From Spizellomyces punctatus DAOM BR117 (Eukaryota; Chytridiomycota; Chytridiomycetes; Spizellomycetales; Spizellomycetaceae): a DNA stretch of 64,000 nt. The position numbers and the translations under genes were made by a program. Under the pieces are notes generated by a model, which saw only the letters and a program-made list of their open reading frames with translations, was not told the origin of the DNA and did not search any database. Positions 26,751-38,300 of this stretch are shown piece by piece (position 1 is the stretch's first letter; the number at the start of each line of letters is the position of its first letter). The DNA lies in assembly GCF_000182565.1 (NCBI RefSeq), contig NW_015971538.1, positions 1,023,736-1,087,735 of the forward strand. Reading direction: 5' to 3'.

Positions 26751-27396
26751 GGCGATGAGAGGTTTTAGCTTTTTTGATAACGCACCGAAGCGCGCACGCA
26801 CACACAGGTGTTGGGAAGGGTGGTTGGGATATGAATTTGCCAGCCACTCACGCGACATGTTCTGAACACTCTTTGGCACAACTTGAAAACGCTAGTCTGC
26901 TGGTTGCGGACATGTTTTCAAGACCTGCTATACTTTTCCCAATACATTGCTTTTGGCGACAGTTCATCACATCGCACATCCCACCTCCTTTTGCAGACAA
27001 TTAAGCACAGCTCGCACATCCCGCCTTGACATTGTTGTTGACAAATACACCACTAGAGACTGAGGCCACCACATCTTTTTTTCCAAAATCTTGCCCCATT
27101 TAACAATGCAGCTGAATCAATCGACTATTCACCATACTTTCCAAACCCTTCCTCGATACACAACACTCTAATACACATACAGCATGAGGTTTTACAGTAT
27201 GAGGTTTTTCAGCGCTCAAAAAAGGAGCGAGAGTGGGTATAAACCAAACAAACACACACTAAAACCCATTATCCAAAGCTAGAAGATAACATGTACAATC
27301 ATGTCCTACTACAACATGTCCTACAACAACAATTAAAAGTCCCAACCCCCAATACCTAAATCGGACAATTCCATGAGGGACATGCCATCATCTTTG
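26751..27396. other. Intergenic region
   Basis: No supported gene. Upstream flank of the acidic gene on one side and 3' flank of the first PH gene on the other. Confidence 0.35.
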
Positions 27397-29074
27397 CTAT
27401 ACATCGGGAATGGGAGGAAGTGGAACACCCGGCGGAGGCATCAAAGGCGGTAACACCCGATCGCCTTGATCCAACGGCTGCACGCGGGTATCATCCGTAT
27501 TCCAATATGAATGGGGTTCTTGATAGGGCCGAGCGGGGGCGGGGCGGGAGGTAGAGCGTGGGGGGGTGGTTGTTGTTGTGTGCGGGTCGGCCGCGAGAGG
27601 GATCCCGACGTTGTCGGTGTTCATGGCGGTCAACAGAGCGCTCACGGGAGCGTTCAACAGAGCGGGAGGGTCGTTCCACACTCTGCTCAGCGTGATAATC
27701 AGCGTAACGCTCTGGATGCCCAACATTCCTCAACGCCTCCAACCACTTGACCATATCCTCCCGACCACTCAACATGACCCTCCACACCCGCTCCACTTTG
27801 GTCACTGGAACAAACACGCCATCTCCCAACGTCACTCGGCCCGAGACGTCTAATACCCAGACGCCCTTTTCGGATACCCTTGTTCCACCCGGCGTAACGT
27901 CCAAGACAATCGAGGGAAGTTCTGATGAGTGGGGGGTTTTAAAGAGGTAGAGTTTGGGAGGGACGAGGACGGCGTAGCGGGATTTCCAGGGTTTAAAGAG
28001 CGAAGACGATTGTTTTTGGACGGGGCCGTGATGGGCGTTGGGAAACGTGGAGAGCGTGCCGAGGGTTTTAGGGGGCGAAAAGGGCGAGGATGAGACGGTG
28101 CTGCTGTGGACACTGGAGCGAGAAGAAGAGTGAGCGGCTGACGAGGACGGGCGGGAGGAGGAAGACAGGGAGATGGAGGCCCGGGACGCGGAGCGGGGGG
28201 GACGGCTCAAATCAAAGGATTTGGAGAGGCGGGACGTGCGAGAAGAAGAGGAGGAGGAAGAGTGGGTTTGGTGAGAGGCTCTGACTGTGTCAAACGAGGG
28301 TGTGCGCATGTGTGTCCAGCCCGCATTGCTGACGCGAACGAGGGCATCCCGGGAGGATCGACGAGCGTGGGCGTCCTGTCCCGTCGAGTCTCTTGAAACA
28401 GAGTCTCTCGACACCGAGTCTCTTGCTGACCTGGGCTCGCCATTGTTCGAGTAGGCCGCTCTCCCATTACCCTCCTTTTCATCCTTGTCATCGTCACGGA
28501 GCTCGTCCATGCAATCTTCGAGCTCATTCAAGAGACGATCGACGGTCCTCAGGAGGGTAGAGTGCTTGCCCTTTTGCGGATACCCATCGACAAAACCCGA
28601 ATCGGAGCGAGCATAGGCCTGTTGTTGTTGTTCAACAAGCGTATTGTCTTGTGCATGGTCACCCATTGTCAAGGGCATTCTTGTGTGTATGGCAGGACGA
28701 TCAGGGCCGTGCGAATCAATGGCAAGCGTTGATGATGATGATGATGATGGGCGGGAGTAGCGGGCCTGTGATTTGCGGTATGGACGAGGATGATGGTGAG
28801 GCAGAGATCCTGTCAAGTGATAAAGATGAGGAGGATCGTGTGAGGAGGGTGTCGGGGATGGCAAGGTCCCTGTTGCGCTTGTGGTGGTGGTGGTGGGTGG
28901 GTGAGCCAAAGTCGTGGAGTGATAATAATGAGGATGAGGAGGAGGATAATGAGGGTGCAAGTGATGAGAATGCCAAGCAGTAGGAAGAGTGCGAGTGGAC
29001 TCTGTGGGAGGGGGAGATGTTGTTGTTGGTAAATGTCCCGTTCTAGCAAACGAGCCTTGAAGTGTGTGAGACAT
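27397..29074 (-). CDS. PH-domain protein A (possible frameshift near C-terminus)
   Basis: Intronless frame from ATG 29074. As written it stops at 27491-27493 after 527 residues. The first third is His/Pro/Ser-rich and disordered; near residue 170 is an acidic helix (TVDRLLNELEDCMDELRDDD). A Ser-rich stretch leads to a pleckstrin-homology domain at about 350-455: FKPWKSRYAVLVPPKLYLF, GVWVLDVSG, and the Trp helix MVKWLEALRN. PH domains bind phosphoinositides or partners at membranes. Beyond residue 480, arginine-serine repeats lead into a G7 run (C7 in sense) at 27560-27566. The next frame continues as a more protein-like proline-rich tail to a stop at 27397-27399, so a one-base error or natural frameshift may alter the end. 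Its partner is PH-domain protein B. Confidence 0.75.
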
Positions 29075-29702
29075 TTGCCTGTGTGTGTGTGTAGTGCTGT
29101 GCAAAAAACTATATAAAAAAACCAAGAAAACCAAAAAGGTATACTTGCCAAGCAGCAAAGCCCAACAACAAACAACACGGAGGGAGGGAAGGGAGGCGGG
29201 AGGAGAGGAGGAGAGGGAGGAGGAATGGCAAGAAACACGGCAGAAACAACACACACACACACACACACACACACGAGTCCAAAAGCATTAAAGTAGAAAA
29301 GTGTGAAATTTTCCATAAACAAAAAGACTACTAGTTGGTAAGACAACCTAAAGAGAAAACAAAAGAGAATGGGCGCGAGAACAAACCGCGCGATGAAAAT
29401 TCAAAACTAGAAATTCTCACTTTTCTCCCAATGGGGATCTCAATGGGAATGATAATAAAAAACATTGTTGTTGAGAATAAAAGGCATGGGAAAGAGTAAG
29501 AGAGAGAGATTCAAACATGAACTCGATCACTCTCATTCAAACACAAGAGAGAGTAGAGAGAGAGAGAGAGATTACATACAAGTGAGAGAGAAATAAAACA
29601 AGAGAGAAATTCACATAGAGATATCACATGATCTATATATACACTCTTGTAAGAGAAAGAGCATTTCATTCTCACACACACACACACACACACACTTGGC
29701 CA

Positions 29703-29740
<38 letters not shown>

Positions 29741-30083
29741 TACAAGCGATTGTCCCCAATAGTCAACACTCTCCCACACTCACTATATCTAATATAACCT
29801 AAATGGGATAAATAAAAGCCTCTCTTAATTCGCTTCATGATCATTTCATTTACTATATTAGGCAAGTTATATTTCACACTTGAACAAGAGAGAGATAGAG
29901 ATGAGAGAGGCACACACTGATCACACACTTGTTACTGTACTCGCATTGCACACTTGCTGGAAGGAGAGGAGAGGAGGCGTTTCTCTCTCTGCGCTTTTTC
30001 TTTTTTTTCTTCTTCTTGTTTCTTATCTCTCGTGATTGCCGCGATATCGATTTTACATTATTTATTTCTTTTTTTTTATATTC
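29075..30083. repeat. Microsatellite-rich divergent intergenic region
   Basis: The shared upstream region of the two PH genes holds (AC)n at about 29249-29274, mixed (GA)n between 29500 and 29620, (CA)n at about 29676-29695, (TC)n at about 29709-29736 and further GA-rich sequence near 29885-29905. Purine tracts lie on one strand and pyrimidine tracts on the other, typical of nucleosome-poor promoters, but no specific promoter element can be assigned. Confidence 0.8.
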
Positions 30084-31559
30084 ATGTCTTTGTCTTTAGT
30101 AGAGGGATCGTCGTCTTTAGAACGCACATTGTCCTCCTCATCACCGTTGGCACGCACACGATCGCAATCGCATCCTACTACTATGCCTAGTACAATGTAT
30201 CAACAGTATCCACACAACGACGACGACAATGATGACCTCGTAGACGACTATCAGGAGGACGATCCCGACGCCCACTTTGCGTATCTAAAGGATGTACTCG
30301 CTGGAACGATTGATCCCCCCGTCGATACGCACTGGATGGAAAAGAGCCATGCCATGCACTCGGTCGATGTCCTCTTGGAACAGATTGATTCTGCTATTCG
30401 CGATTTGAATACAGCCATGGACGATGGAGAGGAACAACAGGAAGATGACGACGACGAGTTGGAGAGGAGATTGACGGCCACTTCCACGCGCTCCGCTCCT
30501 CGCCCTTTTCCGCATCAGCGCTCTCGGCACGTTTCCGGAGAGGCCGCTGTGGAAGGAGCTGAGCGCACGGGATCCGTAACGATTTGGGACCACAAACGAG
30601 CTCACTCGGCCCCCGCTCCTGCTCCCGCTCCTCGTCTCGTCGCCGCCGAGCCAAACACTGTCGATTCCATTGCATCAACAACATCACCATTATCGTCCTT
30701 GTCGTCATTATCATCATCTGCCGATCCTCTCATCTTGCATGCAGGCTACCTCCGAAAACTCACCCACTCCCGGCCGCTAGGCTCAAAAACATACCGCCCC
30801 CGCTTCCTCGTCCTCACATCCTCCCATCTCTACCTCTTTCGCTCCTCCAACCCCCAAGAAGCCTCCATCACCGCTCTCCCCATCACTCCCACAACAGCCG
30901 CCTACGTCTCGGAATCGGGACTCTGGGTCCTCCATGTCCAGTCGCAGGGCATGGACGAGTCTGGGGCATTCGTTACCCGAAATTGGTCCTTGCAATGTGC
31001 AGACAAGGAGGAAATGGTTGGGTGGTTGGCAGCATTGCGGACGGCCATTGAACGGCGGCGCATGTCGCTCAAGGGCCGTAGTGACAAGCTACCGGGACTA
31101 AATGTCTTGTCGCAGCATGGCCGTGGCATCCTCTTGCAAGAATTGTCGCATCATACGTCGTCCTCGACGCGGCCCGTGGCTGCGTTTGGACAACCTGCCA
31201 CCTTGTTTGGATCCGGGTACGGACAAACCGGGTACGGGGGACCGCCGACCACGCCCGGATCCAACCCAGACCTCTCTCCCGCCCTCGCCATCCTCGAGGG
31301 CCTCGAACGTCTCCACTCGCCCACCTCCCCAACCACCACCAACAGCACCGAACCACGCGACTACTTTACCATCCCCATCACCACCCAACCCTCCACATCC
31401 TCATCGCGCGACGATGCTTCCATCAACTCGAGCGACACACCCACCGAAACGAAAAAGGAGAGAAAGGCCCGAGAAAAGATGGAAAAGAAGGAAAAGCTCA
31501 AGCTCAAGAAAAAGGATCAAGGGCTATCCTTTGGTGCGGCCATGAGTATGGTGATTTGA
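30084..31559 (+). CDS. PH-domain protein B
   Basis: Intronless, 491 residues; ATG 30084 chosen, with ATG 30183 (MPSTMYQQ) an alternative. An acidic N-terminal region holds SVDVLLEQIDSAIRDLNTAM, equivalent in place and pattern to the helix of PH-domain protein A. A disordered Ser/Ala-Pro stretch is followed by a PH domain at about 225-335: LHAGYLRKLTHSRP, YRPRFLVLTSSHLYLFRS, GLWVLHVQ, EMVGWLAALRTAIE. The C-terminus has a lysine/glutamate helix (KKERKAREKMEKKEKLK). The same order of acidic helix, linker and PH domain, with a shared gWVL-x-V strand and MV-x-WL-x-ALR helix, makes the pair likely paralogues arranged head to head. Confidence 0.85.
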   Translation: MSLSLVEGSSSLERTLSSSSPLARTRSQSHPTTMPSTMYQQYPHNDDDNDDLVDDYQEDDPDAHFAYLKDVLAGTIDPPVDTHWMEKSHAMHSVDVLLEQIDSAIRDLNTAMDDGEEQQEDDDDELERRLTATSTRSAPRPFPHQRSRHVSGEAAVEGAERTGSVTIWDHKRAHSAPAPAPAPRLVAAEPNTVDSIASTTSPLSSLSSLSSSADPLILHAGYLRKLTHSRPLGSKTYRPRFLVLTSSHLYLFRSSNPQEASITALPITPTTAAYVSESGLWVLHVQSQGMDESGAFVTRNWSLQCADKEEMVGWLAALRTAIERRRMSLKGRSDKLPGLNVLSQHGRGILLQELSHHTSSSTRPVAAFGQPATLFGSGYGQTGYGGPPTTPGSNPDLSPALAILEGLERLHSPTSPTTTNSTEPRDYFTIPITTQPSTSSSRDDASINSSDTPTETKKERKAREKMEKKEKLKLKKKDQGLSFGAAMSMVI

Positions 31560-31929
31560 GTGGTACCCTTGTTGCATGCCTGCCTGCCTGCCTGGATGCA
31601 ATCAAAACCAACGTCTCCCTCCACGCCACACTGCCGACGCACACTGCACAAACCCCACGCACGCACGCACGCACGCACGCAAAACACACACACACACACA
31701 CATACACATACATACATGCCACCCCTCGGTCCCCCTGTGCAGCGTGGACGGTCCGTACCGCCCAATACCGCACCGTACACACTCCCACCAAAATCACTCG
31801 TCCACACCGTGTGCGAAACAGGTCAAGACGGGTGGAACAAAGAAAAAAGTGGGATATCGTTGTATGTGTGTGTCAACTAGTTAGGACCTCGTAGAATATA
31901 AATGTAATGTCTATGATGGGTTTGTGCAC

Positions 31930-31962
<33 letters not shown>

Positions 31963-32304
31963 CACATGCGTGTGTGTGTGTGCAAGCTATAGGATGGTGA
32001 AGAGGGGAAAACAATGTACAGTATGCAATGTATGTGTTTTGAATGGGTTTTATAGATTTTTTTTTTTTAATGTTGATCATTATTTGAATTGTAATTGTCG
32101 TTTTTTATTTGATGTTTCAATGTTTTTATAGAGTGTGTGTCGTCCAGTACATAGGCACACCAAAGAAAAAGAGAGACGATAGAATGACTAAAAGATGTTT
32201 ATGAATGGACAAACGGATATATGGCACTACTAAATGCTAACATGTAAAAACAAAACCCCAATACAAGACGCTATATACATCTCCTCCCTATATCACACAA
32301 ACAT
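31560..32304. repeat. Simple-sequence intergenic region
   Basis: Between PH-domain protein B and the polyketide synthase. It holds (TGCC)n at 31577-31594, (CGCA)n and (CA)n at about 31656-31705, and an A29 tract at 31934-31962 followed by a GT-rich segment. No gene is supported; open frames here are created by the repeats. Confidence 0.8.
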
Positions 32305-35300
32305 TCACTCTTTGGACGACGCCATAAAATGCTTCAAAAGCTCTTTCCCATACAACCTCCCAACCTCCCCAGCCGTCCTAGGACACTCTACAAACCCCTC
32401 CCCAAGCACCCTCCTAGAATTCTCCCCCAAAAACCTCGGCAAAACCACCCTCGTCTGTCTCACATGCCTCACATAGTGGGCAAGAGGCACCATTGGATTC
32501 CGGACATTGTTCTGAACTTGGCGCTCAAATTCCTTTTGCCATTCTTCCAAAGGTATGATTTTGCAAGGGGGTACACCGTCTGGGATCATGGATGGGAGAT
32601 CCGCCCATGTGAACCTGTTCATGAAAGCTCAAGACAACGACACCCATAATGACAAATAAACAAGAACAAAAAAAAAAAAACTCACATTTCGGGATTCGTA
32701 ATGTGAAAAACGGGGACATGCCATGCTTGTTGACAAGCCCCCAATGCAACAATCAATCCTGCACACCAATCCACGGGTGTCACCGAGAAATGAAAGGGGA
32801 CATTGGGTGCCATGCCCATTTCGCAAACAGCCAAGACAAACCGCCAGACAAAACTATCCAAAGAAAGAACTAATAACCAAAATCAATACCACAAATAAAA
32901 GCCATTTCAACGGAATATGTTAAAACGTTTACCTCCAGTTTGACTACTCCCACCCAACGTCGCAGGTCGAATCACCATGACGGGTACACCCCTCCCCCTC
33001 GCCCTCTCACAAAGCACTTCGGCAATCCATTTGGATTGAGCGTACCCCGTAAATGTGCTTTGATCGAGGTCATGGATGTTGTGGGATTCCGAAATGGTTT
33101 CCAGGCCCGAAAAGGCAAAGAGCTAATAGTTATTAGTGTTTAGTTTAAAAAGTGTTTTTTTTTTTTATTGTGTTTTGAGAAGAGTGAGAGACAACGTACG
33201 TTTGTGGATGAAATGTATTGAACGGCTTTAAGGCGATATGTCGTCGCAAGACACAAAATTTCTTTGGTGCTGGTACTGTTGACAGAGAGACTTGCATACG
33301 GTTTCAAATGATCCGCCTGTTAAAACACAAAATGAATCAATGATTGTTATTTTCTCGGCAATTACGCATTTTCCAAAGAAACTTACCACACCCGCAGCAT
33401 GCACGATCCATTCCACACTCTGAACAGCCCATTCCCAATCCTCAAAACTCATTCCAAGCCGTTCACGACAACACTCTCCCAAAATAATCTTTATCCGATC
33501 CTTCCACTCGGGTTTCCACACCAGAGCTTGTTCACAAGCGTTTTGGATTCGGTCTAGACCTTGTTGGGGTGTCGATGCACGAACGAGACATGCGATCGTG
33601 GCTTTTGGGAATCGATCAAAGAGGGCAGAGAGGATGGAACGACCCAGGAAGCCTGTTGCGCCTGTTAGGAAAATGGTGGGTTCCGTCGTGTGTATCCCCT
33701 TATAAATGAGATCTCCTGCGGAAATGGATGTATCGTCCAAAGCGTCGACTTGAGAAATGCAATTAAAGGTCGTATCAGTTATCAAAGCAAGTTTCCGTTC
33801 ATCAGATCGTTGCGAATCGACACCGTTCAATGTGGTCGCTTTCTTGGCCGCAGCAACATTGGCTAAATCCCTCAACGCCCGAACCGATACCGGTCCCAAT
33901 AACTGAAGCTGCGATACATGAACGCCCAACTCTGATTCCAAAACCCCACTCAACCGACTCGCAGATAAAGAATCCAACCCAAGTGAACTGAGATGAACCG
34001 TATCCTCCACAGTCGATACATCCACATTCAGGATTTTTGTAATGAGCTTTCCAACCGGATCCTCGGTTGTAGATTCTTTATCATGGTCCTTGTCATCTAC
34101 ATGCGTCACGAGATGTGCGATACTCGTTTGATTCGCTTGTGATATCCCATAACTAATCTTCCAATTCAACTCGGGGATCACATACGGGACATGTTGTGAA
34201 CGTCCCGTTAGCGTTCTTGCCACTGCTTCCTCAATTTGTTGGCACAGTTCACTCGATGTACACGCCAACGCGTCCAGGACTTGAAGTGCCGCACTGTTTT
34301 TCGAGGCACGTAATGCGGCAAAGACGCCAATATCGGATATGGCGGGTACGGCAAAGGAAATGACGTTAGAGTAATCACGAGCGTATCGGTCAAAAAAGCT
34401 TTGAGCAGCGTTATAATTCGATTGACCGGGATTAAAAAACAAGGCAGCCGTTGACGAAAACAGGAATAGGAAATCCAATTGGTGGATTGGCACGACGTTT
34501 TCGAGCGTTGCGAGTGCCCCGATTTTGGATTTGTTGACTGTTTCGAACTTTTCCGGTGTCATGTTTACAAAGAGGTCGTCGGCCAATACCACCGACATGA
34601 GAAAAATCCCACCAAGAGGTCCCACTGCATTCGCGGCTTCCACGACTTTTTTCATGGCGTGTTCGTCGCATGCATCCGCAGCCATGAATCGAACGTTAGC
34701 ACCCCTATAGTGCTCATCCCCAATAAAACTCTCAATCGTCAACCGATCGACTCGATCAACTACACCCCTCCGCCCCGTTAAAATCACATTCCGCGCCCCA
34801 TTCGCAAACAGACTGACAGCAAGTCGCGGCCCAAGACCTCCACATCCACCCACCAGTATATACGATTTCCGAGGATCGAATAACGGACGTGGTCGATACA
34901 TCCTCATCACACCTGGTTGCCCACTCAAATCCACGACAATTTTCCCGATATGTTTCCCGGATTCCATGAGTCGGTATGCCTCTTTCAACCCCTCAACCCC
35001 ACTAAACCCGTGACAATAGAGCAATTTAAATGGCGTACGATTGTGTTGGGATAGAACGGTATCGAGAAGCTGACTCATGGATTCGGGTTGGAATTTACTA
35101 AGAGACCCGAGTTCAACCGCAATGTAGGATGTGGCTTTTGCGAAATGGGACATGGAGATGGGTGTACCGGATAATGCGTCGCGTTTGGAAATGTCAATAA
35201 AGCGGCCGAGAGGGGCGAGCATGGCTTTTTTTGAAAGAGGTTGAGGAGAGGTCAAGAAACGACTAAGCGAAACTGATGGAAAAAAACTTACCACACCCGG

Positions 35301-38300
35301 CTTGTAAAGCCGTCCCTTGCAACGAATTCAGCACAACATCAAACCCCATTCGCCCTCGTTTCGCCAACCACGCTTGCCCCTCCCTCACCCACGTCTCTGT
35401 AGACCTCGACGTACTCATGGCCTCAAACTCGACTCCCAACTCGTCATGAAGAAACTCTCGTTTCTCTTTTGACCCGACCGTACAAAACACTTGACAACCC
35501 ACTCGCCTCGCTACTTGAATAGCAGATACCCCAACACCCCCCGCCGCCGAATGAATTAAAATCGTTTCACCGGGTCGTATACGAGCTTTTTCCATTAGGC
35601 AATACCAAACCGTTCCATACGCAATCGGGACCGCCGAAGCTTCCATCATGGTCATCGTATCTGGTATTTTCGAGACCAACCACTCTAAAGTAACGGCTAC
35701 GGATCCTTCTCGGGATAGCCCCGTGGTACCCATGACACGATCCCCAACAACGACTCGCGAAACACTCGACCCAACACTGCTCACCACCCCCGCGAATTCG
35801 GATAACCGGTCGGTATCAGGTAACAACCCCGAAGCCGATAACACGTTTTTGAAATTCAATGCAACGGCTTGAACACGGATTTGAACGTCATGTTCATGTA
35901 AGGGTGGTGGGAAATACCGATGAGGAACCAACGCATTGATCCCCATTTCACCCGATTTTAAATCCAGTACCCACTCTCCACTCGTTTTTTCGTTCGTTAA
36001 TGACGGAACACGCACAATTCTACGTGAATACACGTTTGATCCGCGTATATACGTAAAAGGCTCCACTCCACCCCGTTTCTCAACATCCATTAAACAGTCC
36101 AACCAGTCTTGCTTTATATTCGCAGGTGTGTTGGGTTCGAATATGATTGCGTAGCAAGTGAGGTTTGGGTACTCGTTTGTTAGTGTTGCTGAGAGGGCTG
36201 TTCCCATGGCTCCTGTCGGTGTATCCTCTGTTAGGATCCAGAGCGTGCCGGTTGGGTTTTGGCCGAGGTCTTTTATAGCGTGCACTAGGTCCATTTCGGT
36301 TCCGGGTGTATAGTGGTATACGAGTGTTGTTGGGGTGAGTAAATAGAGGGGTGGGTGTGGAGTTTCAATGTGTGGACGCTTTCTGGGTGCCATCCACAAT
36401 TGTGCGTTTTCGTTTTCTTTTGATGTTGGCGTTCCGTTCATCTTTGTCAAGTCTCCTTGGCCGAAACCACCAAGCTCATGTCCTTTATCATCCAGAGTTG
36501 ACCCGTTCGTTCCATTCATCTTGAACCCTTCCACAACACCATTCTCATGTGAAGACCCATCCGAAGAAAGTGTCTCAAAATCACTCCCATCCGACTCGGA
36601 TTCCACATTGGGTACCTCTCTATACCCAAAACAAGAACTCGTCGGATCCCGTTGTGCGGAAACAAAGAGGTGTGGACCGACGGATTCGAGAATGTGGGGA
36701 TGGATAAAGGGGGTTGTTGTGAGGGTTGTTTTGTAGTGGGTTGGAGTGTGGAGAGGGGTTGGTGTGTTGATGAACATTTCGGCTTAAGAAAGAAAGAGAG
36801 ATTTAGGGGGTGAAATGTGATTAAAAGATATGAAAGAAGGAGAAACGGTACCGAGTAAGGGAAACCGAGTCTTGAGCGTCGTGGGATTCAAATCGGACGT
36901 AAAGATGTATCCACCGGGTACCTTTCCAAAATATTCAAGAAAACAGTTAGGAAAACAAGCACGAATATGAATTGAACAATAAACTTACCAATAACCCAAG
37001 AACAACACCAAACCCCTCACCATCCAAAAACTTTAACACATCCACCCCAACCACCACATCAAAACTCGCCACCCGACACCTCGACTCACCCTCCACACCC
37101 GCCCTCACATCAATCCTATCCATCCCATTGGACCGTCCGAGATTCACACCAACGATATCAAAATGCATGTGTGGATGCGCGGTGATCATGTCGGACCAGT
37201 TTAGACGGCGTTTATGGATGTAGAGGTCCAAAATGCGCAAAACGCGGCGGTTGTGGGTTTTTGAAATGAGGTTGTGAAGGGTTTTTTTGTAGTGGGTTTC
37301 GAGGGGGGTGATGAATACTGGGATTTGATCTTGAGAAAAGAAAATGTAAAGTATGTGAGTTAAGAATACGCCAGAAAAATAAAAGTAAAAAAAAAAAAAA
37401 AAAAAACTTACATATCCGATCCAAAAGCTTCTCCTTGCCCAACCCCTCCTTTTTAACTCTCTCCAAAACCTCCCTAACGGCCTCCTCCCCCTCTCTTCCA
37501 TGTCCACGCACATCCATCCTCTTATCATCCCACGAACCATCCACTTTAGCACTCAAAAACCGTGGCTCCCACACAGCCGTATAAGCATCCTGAACTTTTC
37601 TTGCTTTACGAACCATATGCGAGATCTTGCCTTCAACGACCACAAGCATTTCCAAAGTATCCGCGTCGAATAGGTAGATATTTTGGATGGAGATCCGGTT
37701 CGTGTTACTGATATCCTTTGAGTGGATCAATATGCGTTTTGCGGATCGGATTTGGTCGTTGGTGGATGTTAGGGATATATAGTTGATTTCGGAGGGCATG
37801 TAGGTGTCGACGAGGGTTCGGGTGCCGGTAAATGGGAGCTACCATCATAAACAGGTGGAGTTGTCAGTTGCAAAACCCAAATATTTTGGACGTGGAAAAA
37901 GGAAACGTACCGACATGCCCCATCCCGTTTGACACGCACAATCAAGTATCGCCGGATGAAGTACCATCCCCTTTGCATGCGTATTCCAAAGCTCATCCGA
38001 CACCTCCACAAAAGCAATAAAATCCTTCTCCCGGGTAGAGGACCCCCGAATCTCGGTAATCATGGCAAAAACTCCCGAATACTCTGCACCCGTCCCAGCA
38101 ATAATGGAATAAAACCTCTGCCCATCCATAACGAGATCAAAATCGGTCATGAAATCTTGTCCGAGATGTTCGAGCGCGGTTTGAGGTGTATGCACTGATT
38201 CCATGACAAACTGTCCTGTTGCATGGACGGTATCCAACACCACACCCGAATCATTCACGACATTTTTGGACGAACTGCAGAATTCCCATTCGTTGTTGAT

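Noticed and set aside
31556-31894. Three overlapping open frames full of THTHTH repeats
   Set aside because: Products of CA and CGCA microsatellites in three frames, with no start context or domain.
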